A stretch of 64,000 nucleotides of DNA, from NCBI GenBank assembly GCA_035079385.1, contig JAVHKY010000054.1:1611001-1675000 (forward strand), read 5' to 3'. The stretch comes from Aspidiotus rigidus (lineage: Eukaryota > Arthropoda > Insecta > Hemiptera > Diaspididae). The position numbers and the translations under genes were made by a program. Positions 56,842-64,000 of this stretch are shown one piece after another (the first letter of the stretch is position 1; every line of letters starts with the position of its first letter). The notes beneath the pieces are model-generated. The model was not told the origin of the DNA, did not search any database, and saw only the letters and a list, made by a program, of their open reading frames with translations.

Positions 56842-59800
56842 TTAATCTATTTCTAGTGGATAAATCGCGTTGACTGGGCGAGTGATTGTATTGTGATTAG
56901 GCATTAGGATGTCTACAGACCGAATGCGTCCATCACGACCATGGTTCAATTTTTCAATTTTTCCTATTTTCCAATTTATTCTAGGTTTGTTATTATCCGA
57001 AATTTGTACTATGGTACCTAATGTAGGGGTCAAGGGAGAGAAGTTTTGATTTGTACAGATGCGGTTTTTTTCTTTTAAGAATTGCAGATAGATTCCTCGC
57101 CAACTATGCCAAAATGTGTTCAAGGTGGATAGTTGTTTTTTATATAAAAGACGCAGTCCTTCCTTGGCGAGGGACGAATAGGTGATATTATCACTTTGTA
57201 TAGTATTTGTTGCGACGGTTAGATGTGTTGTGTTTAGAAGATGAGCGGGGGTTAGAAGAGTGTTCTCATTTGCGTCGATATAGCAGAGAGGACGCGTGTT
57301 CAAAACAGCTTCAATGTGAGTGAGAATTGTTTGGAGTTCAAGAAATGTGAACAGTTTTTTTCGGAAACTCTTTTTTAAACATTTTTTTGTGAGATCAATC
57401 ATTTTTTCGTATAATCCTCCTTGCCATGGACTAAGAGGTTTTGTGAATTCCCAATTAAATGTGGGGTGGAGGTCTTGCAATGCCTTAAACTGATTAGCAT
57501 TGTCGGAGTAGAATGTGGTGGGTGTTCCACGTCTGTTTGAGAATCGTTGGACTGCGAGTGAGAATTGAAGGAGGGACATATTTGGAACAAGTTCCAAGTG
57601 CACTGCACGCGTTGTGAAGCATGTGAAAATGCAGCCGTATCCCTTGGCTACTTCATCCGTGCTTGTTAAATACAAGATAGGTCCAAAATAATCCAGCCCT
57701 GTAAATATAAATGGTAGAGAGGGGGTTGTTCGTATGGATGGTAAGGGAGGCATGTCTGGATATTTGAATGGTCTGCCTTCAACCTTTTTACAGATAACGC
57801 AAGATTGTAGGATTTGCTTCACAGATTGTCTACCGCAAGGGATCCAGAAGTGTTTTCTGAGCATTGCTAAAAGGTGGGATACTCCGGCATGCAATAAAAT
57901 GACATGATAGTGATAAATCAGTTTTTTTGTGTAAGTGCTCTCTTTAGGGAGCAGAATGGGTGCTATGCCATCAGTATTGATAAAACGATTCCCGCAACGT
58001 AGAATATCAAGTTTCTGATCTAGGAAGAGAGCAAATTTCTTCTGTAACTCATCTTTTCTGTCCTTTTTGATAATGTCTATAGTGGAAGCAAAGTGCTTAT
58101 TTTGGACATATTGGAGCCATTTCAATTGTGCTTTCTCGATATTTGATTTTGTGATAGGCCCTCCCAAACGGTCAACAAATTTGAGCAGATATGCGGTTAC
58201 CCTCCAGAGTTTTGGTAATGATGAGTACTGTTCATGAACAAGTCCAAAGGGAGGCATGAGTGATGTAACAGAGTAGGTCACCATGGATATTTCTGTTGGT
58301 GATGATTCAAGTAGTTCATTTGAAGGTTCAGGAAGAAGTTTTGAGGGCTCAATCCAATGCTCTTCTGACTGTTGAAGCCACCCTGGGCCTGTCCACCATA
58401 ATTCATCAACAAGATCTTCGGAGGTAGGTTTTGTGAGGAAGTCAGCTGGATTGTATCTAGATGGTACAAAGCGAATTTCTGAGACACCAAGCTTTTTTAT
58501 TTCCTGAATACGGTTTTGTACAAAGAGGGGCAAGATTTTCTGTGAGTGATACCAGCTAATCACGCATTGAGAATCTGACCAAAGAATAATACGTTGTATA
58601 TGCAATGTTGCATGTTGCTGGAAAAAATGAATTATTCGAGCACCTATTGTAGCAGCAAGCAACTCCATGCGAGGTATTGTTATTACTTTCTTCTTTGAGA
58701 GTGGTATGAGACGAGTTTTTGAAAATACAAGATGGCATGAAGTCTCCCTGTTACAGTTTACTGTGCGTAGATATAAGGCGGCACCGTACAGGTGTTGCGA
58801 AGCGTCTGAAAAACAATGTAATTCATTTCTTGATAATTCATCAGTGGAAATTATTCTTGGAATTTTCAGTTCATAGAGTTTAGGCAAAGAAAAAACAATG
58901 TTTCTCCACGCTGATGTAAACTTATGAATTTCTTCGTCCCAAGTTTTGGATTCGTTCCATATAGTGTGCATAGAGATCTTAATGTGTACAACGTGAGGTA
59001 AGAAATATCCGCAAGGGTCGAAGAAGGAGGCTAACACGGATAGTATATTACGTTTTGTGCACTTTGTGTACGAAGAAAAATCCTCAATGTTGTGTTTCAG
59101 GGAAAGAGTGTCTTCTTTCCGATCCCAATTTAAACCAAGAACACTGCATGTATTCTCTGGTGTAGGTAAGAGGCTTGATTGATCAATTTTTTTACAAAAT
59201 TCTTCATCATTTGATGTCCATTGTCGTAAATTCATAGATGCTGAGCTAAAAATTTTCTTTGCTTCGTTGTATAATTCGAGAGCTTCCAAGGTGGTAGAAA
59301 CTCCGGTGATAAGGTTGTCCACATAGAAATGATCAAGGAGTTTGTATTTGAGAGGTGACTGAGATTCGTTGAGGTGTGTGTGAACTACAGCATTGAGGAG
59401 GAAGGGACTACTTATGGTCCCAAATGGTACACGAGTGAAACGAAGTGTGATGAAAGGACCATCTGTTTGGTCTGTGGATTGTAACCATAAGAAGCGAACG
59501 TAGTCTCGATCAATTAAGTTTAGTCCGACTTCCAGAAAGGCTCTTTGGATATCTGCAATTAAGGCTATTAAATAGAAACGAAAGTTTAATATTAATCCAC
59601 AGAGATTTTCTAGTAGGAGGGGACCTCTGTACATAGATTCATTCAGGGAGCGATGATTTTTTGAACTGGCTGAGGCATCATAGACTATTCGTAGTTCTTT
59701 GTGTGACTTTATGACCGGGTGGTGGGGAATGTAATGAGCGGTAGGTTTGAGCAGGTCTTCTTGAGGTACTCGTTCCACAATACCCAAGTCTAGATTTTTC

Positions 59801-62019
59801 ATTATCGAGTTGTGATAAGTTTGTAGAATATGTGGTTGCTTGCATAACTGACGTAGAAGGGCTCGTAATCTTCCTTGCGCCAATCCAAAATTCGTGGGTA
59901 TATGGGGTGGAAATTGAATCCAAGGGAAGGAGACAAAATAACGTCCGTCCTGGAAGCTGAGTGAATCATGAAAACGTGCTACTGCTGCGTCTTCGTCCTG
60001 GGTAGAAGGATTATCAACTATACCAATGTTTTCCAGTTCATAGAACTGAGTGAAATCGCGAATGCTAGCTTTAGGACCATCGGTAGGTGTTATGGCAAGC
60101 ATTGATGTGATCGGCTTGTCCATAAAGGTTGTGGTGTTGTATCTTCCGGCAATAATCCAGCCCGCGATTGAGTTCTGAAGAGCCACTGTGGGTGTAAGGG
60201 GTATCCGACCAGGAAGAAGGAAGTCTAACTCATAATCAGCGCCTATTAGTATTTGGACCTCCATGTTGCTATCATTAGGAGCGAGAGGTAGTTCTTGGAA
60301 TTGACCTATTTTATCAAACTGGGATAATTCGTAGGCCTTAGGATACAAATTGTGTGAAATAACATCAATAGAATGTCCTTTAATTGTTAGTAAAGTCCCA
60401 TTGATTGTCTGAATTGAAAATTCTACTAGATTTGTTTGTATATATCTAGTGGTACTGTCATTGAATGTGCGCACAGGTATATCTTCGCGACCTAAATTCT
60501 TGAGACGTAAGAGGCGTGCTAAGGAGGAAGAAATATACGTTCGGGAGCATCCGTTGTCTGTCATTGAACGGGCTTTCGCTATCCTTTCTCCATTTGTTGC
60601 AGTGACTATAGCAGTCCGCATGATTGTTTCTTCCTTAAATGCAAGACAAGATATTTCTGGAGAGGAATTTCTTTGTGAAGATGGAGGAATAGTTGTAACT
60701 GGTGATTGTTGACCAGGTGTTGAAGAAATTGATGAGAACTTTGCAGGGCACAAACTACGGTGATGTTTTTTGAAAGCTTTACAATGAGGACAAGAACGTT
60801 TGCTGTAACAGTCATTTGAGGAATGGCTTTTTCGTAAACAGATGATGCAGCCGTTACTTCCAAGTTTTTTGAGACGAGCTTCCCTTGTGGGAAATTGGTC
60901 GCATTGATCTGCGTAGTGGTCTCCAGAACAATAGAAACAAATCTTTCTATCAACAGATAGTAGTGCTTCTGTGGAGTCGGTTGAATGAGAATATCTAGAA
61001 TAACTTCCCGAATAACTTGATGTAAGGTGTTGATTCTGTTGTCTTGCTAAAATTTCCTTATTCAAGAGTTCACGGACTTCGCTCATACTTAGACCATCTT
61101 CCGAATCTAGATTCTGTCTGTGAATATCTAACGTGACATCGGCAGGAAATTTTTCTAGAACTACTGTGATGAAACCTGTATGATTAATATTTTCACCTGA
61201 AAGTTCCATGGTTGATAGCAAATTTTGAATCTCATTGAAAGTCGTTCGAAGATTGTAAGGTCGCATATCAGAGGGTTTTAATGCACGAAGAGCTTTATCA
61301 GCTGTAGATACAATCATTCTATTATTACCAAATAAATTCTCTAATGTGGCAAGGCCTGTCTCGTAGCTCGCAGAAGTGATAGGGAGGCCACTGACTGATT
61401 TAAGAGCTGGACCTGCTAAGTATGATCTGAGATAATTGAATTTTTCTACTTTGGAAATATTCTGTGAACCTATTGCGGCATTAAAGCTGTCGTAAAAGGA
61501 AGGCCATTCTAAAATGTTGCCAAAAAATTTTTTGATGTACAATTTAGGCAACCTTGTACTTGATTTGACTTCTGTGGTGTCATCTTTTTTCATGAGAATT
61601 TTATCTAATACCGCAGCCAATTTATCGTTGGACGAAGAGGAAGATGGAGGGTTATTTTCTGTTAATTTATTCAGGATTTCTACCATTTTATCCATGCAGC
61701 CTGCTTGTAGAGAATACGAATTTGTTCTTTCTTCTCTAGCACTTTCCTCATTAAGAAGTCTGATTTGGGAAGAGAGGGTGGCGAGATGTTCGTCAGTTTG
61801 AAGAATTAGATTTTCATTTTCTTGAAGAAGAGCATTATTATCTTCTTCGATAAATTCGTGCAGCTGGGACTGGAGAGTGACTAGGCGTTTTGATGCTGCG
61901 TTAATCTTATCGTAAAGTACTATTACCTCATCCTTGTTAAGTATCTTGTAATCCTGCGATAATTTTTCTCGAAGAGATCTTTTTAGAGGTCCTAACGACA
62001 TCTTAATATTCCCTGACAT
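56842..62019 (-). CDS. BEL/Pao gag-pol polyprotein, 1725 aa
   Basis: One uninterrupted frame. In order: N-terminal coiled coil (1-110); DUF1759-type gag region (about 155-310, with F-x-G-x-x-x-x-W-x-x-F); three CxxC zinc-knuckle-like groups (about 359-420); aspartic protease with D-N-G-C-S at about 488; reverse transcriptase (about 770-910, motif A DIQRAFLEVG, motif B PFGTISSPFLLNAV, catalytic YVDN at about 897); RNase H (about 1065-1200, FSDAS and LWSDSQ); integrase HHCC zinc region (about 1370-1410) and D,D,E core (FTGLDYFGP, FYSDNANQF, WQGGLYEK, about 1438-1540); DUF5641-type C terminus to 1725. The protease has Asn where Ser/Thr is usual, and the RT has N in place of the second D of YVDD. 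Length and order are typical for the superfamily. Confidence 0.95.
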   Translation of the reverse strand: MSGNIKMSLGPLKRSLREKLSQDYKILNKDEVIVLYDKINAASKRLVTLQSQLHEFIEEDNNALLQENENLILQTDEHLATLSSQIRLLNEESAREERTNSYSLQAGCMDKMVEILNKLTENNPPSSSSSNDKLAAVLDKILMKKDDTTEVKSSTRLPKLYIKKFFGNILEWPSFYDSFNAAIGSQNISKVEKFNYLRSYLAGPALKSVSGLPITSASYETGLATLENLFGNNRMIVSTADKALRALKPSDMRPYNLRTTFNEIQNLLSTMELSGENINHTGFITVVLEKFPADVTLDIHRQNLDSEDGLSMSEVRELLNKEILARQQNQHLTSSYSGSYSRYSHSTDSTEALLSVDRKICFYCSGDHYADQCDQFPTREARLKKLGSNGCIICLRKSHSSNDCYSKRSCPHCKAFKKHHRSLCPAKFSSISSTPGQQSPVTTIPPSSQRNSSPEISCLAFKEETIMRTAIVTATNGERIAKARSMTDNGCSRTYISSSLARLLRLKNLGREDIPVRTFNDSTTRYIQTNLVEFSIQTINGTLLTIKGHSIDVISHNLYPKAYELSQFDKIGQFQELPLAPNDSNMEVQILIGADYELDFLLPGRIPLTPTVALQNSIAGWIIAGRYNTTTFMDKPITSMLAITPTDGPKASIRDFTQFYELENIGIVDNPSTQDEDAAVARFHDSLSFQDGRYFVSFPWIQFPPHIPTNFGLAQGRLRALLRQLCKQPHILQTYHNSIMKNLDLGIVERVPQEDLLKPTAHYIPHHPVIKSHKELRIVYDASASSKNHRSLNESMYRGPLLLENLCGLILNFRFYLIALIADIQRAFLEVGLNLIDRDYVRFLWLQSTDQTDGPFITLRFTRVPFGTISSPFLLNAVVHTHLNESQSPLKYKLLDHFYVDNLITGVSTTLEALELYNEAKKIFSSASMNLRQWTSNDEEFCKKIDQSSLLPTPENTCSVLGLNWDRKEDTLSLKHNIEDFSSYTKCTKRNILSVLASFFDPCGYFLPHVVHIKISMHTIWNESKTWDEEIHKFTSAWRNIVFSLPKLYELKIPRIISTDELSRNELHCFSDASQHLYGAALYLRTVNCNRETSCHLVFSKTRLIPLSKKKVITIPRMELLAATIGARIIHFFQQHATLHIQRIILWSDSQCVISWYHSQKILPLFVQNRIQEIKKLGVSEIRFVPSRYNPADFLTKPTSEDLVDELWWTGPGWLQQSEEHWIEPSKLLPEPSNELLESSPTEISMVTYSVTSLMPPFGLVHEQYSSLPKLWRVTAYLLKFVDRLGGPITKSNIEKAQLKWLQYVQNKHFASTIDIIKKDRKDELQKKFALFLDQKLDILRCGNRFINTDGIAPILLPKESTYTKKLIYHYHVILLHAGVSHLLAMLRKHFWIPCGRQSVKQILQSCVICKKVEGRPFKYPDMPPLPSIRTTPSLPFIFTGLDYFGPILYLTSTDEVAKGYGCIFTCFTTRAVHLELVPNMSLLQFSLAVQRFSNRRGTPTTFYSDNANQFKALQDLHPTFNWEFTKPLSPWQGGLYEKMIDLTKKCLKKSFRKKLFTFLELQTILTHIEAVLNTRPLCYIDANENTLLTPAHLLNTTHLTVATNTIQSDNITYSSLAKEGLRLLYKKQLSTLNTFWHSWRGIYLQFLKEKNRICTNQNFSPLTPTLGTIVQISDNNKPRINWKIGKIEKLNHGRDGRIRSVDILMPNHNTITRPVNAIYPLEID

Positions 62020-62358
62020 TCTTGCCGGAAATAAAGAGGAGAGAGGGAAAGAGAAAGAAAGAGAAAGAGAGAAAAAGAGAAGAAAAGAAAAAAAAAGAAC
62101 TCGGGGAAGGCTGAAAAGAACAGAAGCGATTTACTCGCACGTCACTAATCAGTAGAAAAACGAAAGAAAGAGAGAGAAAGAAAAAGAGAAAAGAAAAAAA
62201 GAATACGAGCTATAAAAGAGCGATTTTTAACCTGTAATATAAATGAGGTACCTACTACGCTCTACAGGCAGGATTTCTATGGGTGAACTGTTGATATGAA
62301 CTGGTTCAGACTACTATGAACTATCTAGTATCTAGCTATGAAAGGTGGGGTTTTCCTA

Positions 62359-62376
62359 CTATCTATTCGGGCGCCA
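62359..62376 (-). other. tRNA primer-binding site of the BEL element
   Basis: Immediately after the 5' LTR the element strand reads TGGCGCCCGAATAGATAG. The first 11 bases are the complement of a tRNA 3' end with CCA and match the well-known tRNA-Lys-type primer site. The remaining bases diverge. Confidence 0.7.
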
Positions 62377-62588
62377 TGTAGCGGTGAATACTGTTTAACA
62401 CGAGCGGTTCACGCCGGTCCGACTGTATTCCGCATGAAATGAAATAAATTCTATAACAGATGATTTCTATTCTTAATCTTCTGCCTCTATTTCACATTAA
62501 ATAATGGTATTTACATCGGCGACTGCACATATTGTGTGCGAGTGGCCCTGTTACACTCTTGTACACAGATTCTATTCGCTCCGCGACA
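62377..62588 (-). repeat. 5' LTR of the BEL element
   Basis: Identical by eye to 55381-55592. It is followed on the plus strand by the CTCCC target duplication at 62589-62593. Confidence 0.95.
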
Positions 62589-62593
62589 CTCCC
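62589..62593. repeat. Target-site duplication, right (CTCCC)
   Basis: Copy of 55376-55380. Confidence 0.85.
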
Positions 62594-64000
62594 CTCAAAA
62601 AACCATAATATAAACAAGATTATTCTGATAATATTTGATCGGGTATAATGTTTGCTGACATTTGTAGATAATTAAAGCAATAAGTATTATTTTCGCGTGC
62701 TCACACAATTTTGAGTTTTCAAATACCTACCTTGAAATGAACGTTTTCGATCCTACTCTTTATTTAAAAGTTGTAGAGAAAACTTTCGATGGTAATTTTG
62801 TGACGTCAAAAACGATGAACTGCTGGCAAAACTAACCATCGTTTCAACTTTCATGAAAATGGCATAAGGCGAGGTGAGATCATCGTGTTCCTAATCGAAA
62901 ATGAGAAGTTTCGTAATGACCAAAATTTTAACGTTTTCAAACACTTATCTAATTTCTTAATTACCTATTTAAATTCCATATTGGATTATTTAAATTATCG
63001 TCGTAATACTCTCACGGGAGTCAACGTGTAAAGAAAGAGCAATAGGAGACTTCCTCTTCCTTCCTCATCTATATATAATTCCTTGTAAACATCTGCACCA
63101 TTTACCAGTCTACATACACAACATGTCCGTTGAAACAACTATGGATAATTTTGTTTATTGTTATTTGCTGTTTGACGTCATAGAAACCTGAGCTATTTCT
63201 TATGGAATGCTCATTGAGGCTTTATTGTACTCATTAGCACCTGTCGTTTCCATGCAGTATTATTTTTACTTTTCAAGCAGGTAAATTACTCAATTTCGTG
63301 TACAGAAGATTTTTTTCTATATATGAGGCTTCCGAGATTGAGGAAATAACAAATATTGTAAGTTACCCTGCCGTATACGCGCCCCTTATCAATCAGACGC
63401 TCGAGGAAATTGGAAATTCAGAAGGGCAATTAAAAAGACGTACAAAATTCAACCACCGTACGCAATTCCTCAACACATTTTCGCAAAACAGAAAATAAGT
63501 GATTATATTACTTATATCTTAAAATCTCGTGTGGGTAAAATATAATAAGATCCGAAAAAAAAAGTGATTATTCGACTTTTTTCCCTTTTTCATGTTACTT
63601 AAGCTGAATGTGGATTTTTTCGGACCATTTGTCGTTTCCACAATACTGGCTTCCCTCATCGGAATAATTCTTTACTAAGTTTGAAAGAAATTATGGTAAT
63701 AAATATTTTAATTTGGTAAAATTAGTCGAACGTAGGTGTGGAGGTCGCGCGGTCGTAAACGCACACACCATATATGCACGGACTAAATGTCATCACACTT
63801 AATGAGTGACTGGTATATTTTTCTTTACTTTTGTTTCGTCTGTATAATATAACAAGTATAATAAACGCGTAAACAGCTAGTATACGTAATTAAAATTACA
63901 AATAGTATAAAAATTCGTTCGTATGCCGTCATTGTACTCCACACATTTTACGAACGTCAAGTTACTCTCTGAATCACGTCTGTTGTTCTTGAGTTAACTA
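62594..64000. other. Unannotated flank, possibly SIK intron
   Basis: TGACGTCA occurs at about 62801 and 63172. A 66-codon frame at 63298-63498 has no recognised domain. No kinase exon is seen. Confidence 0.35.

Larger units (their letters stand above)
55381..62588 (-). mobile_element. Complete BEL/Pao LTR retrotransposon, 7208 bp
   Basis: Both 212-bp LTRs, a 5-bp target duplication, a primer-binding site, an intact gag-pol polyprotein and a small 3' ORF are present. The LTRs are identical by eye, so insertion is recent. It lies antisense to the SIK gene, presumably in an intron. No envelope gene is present. Confidence 0.95.

Noticed and set aside
56842..62019. Envelope-like gene within the BEL element
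   Set aside because: After integrase there is only the DUF5641-type tail and then the small charged ORF, with no signal peptide or membrane anchor.
50928..64000. Second SIK exon (VAIK lysine block)
   Set aside because: I looked for an acceptor followed by V-A-I-K-I-I-D on the plus strand and saw none; it may lie beyond the window.

Overview
The window looks like nuclear DNA of an arthropod, most likely an insect. The reasons are multi-exon genes with GT/AG introns, an AT-rich background, a BEL/Pao LTR retrotransposon, several Penelope-like elements (PLEs) and many nested repeats. No bacterial operon structure or CRISPR array is visible. A more precise taxon cannot be read from the sequence.

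Host genes are few. (1) PSMC4/Rpt3, a 26S proteasome ATPase, lies on the minus strand at 15037-17203; all eight exons can be joined in frame into a 399-residue protein. (2) A small secreted His/Tyr-rich peptide (70 aa, plus, 14569-14781) converges on PSMC4, and their poly(A) signals lie 5 bp apart. (3) A secreted Gln/Pro/Thr-rich protein of 203 aa (two exons, minus, 34849-35528) has a signal peptide in its own exon. (4) The first coding exon of a salt-inducible-kinase (SIK) family kinase is at 50811-50927 (plus). The rest of that gene was not found, so the following 13 kb, including a complete BEL element, is probably intron. A CpG-rich block at about 41580-42163 may be its promoter and untranslated first exon.

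The rest is mostly mobile or repetitive DNA. 121-2168: an element with 316-bp terminal inverted repeats (TIRs). 2960-8480, 29540-29850, 32520-32600 and 52600-53490: copies of a dispersed repeat rich in the palindrome TGACGTCA. 8484-11021: a 2.5-kb foldback-type element, about 90% of whose interior is a 25-bp satellite in 251-bp higher-order units, bounded by near-perfect inverted arms and 7/8-matching 8-bp target duplications; it sits inside a copy of the TGACGTCA repeat. 23946-24680, 29890-32400, 36692-40326 and 45780-49261: Penelope-like elements. The last two are inverted tail-out pairs, and several ends carry hammerhead-ribozyme-like folds. 37507-38073: a new-looking MITE with 15-bp TIRs and an exact 6-bp target duplication, inserted in a PLE. 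28500-29310: LINE reverse-transcriptase fragments. 55381-62588: a complete BEL/Pao element with identical LTRs, a 5-bp target duplication, an uninterrupted 1725-residue polyprotein and an extra small 3' ORF behind a strong splice acceptor.

The strongest candidates for undescribed biology are the satellite-cored foldback element, the PLE hammerhead with a CCAAT/TATA-like promoter just upstream, the tail-out PLE pairs inside a 12-bp minisatellite, the BEL accessory ORF, and the TGACGTCA-rich repeat family.
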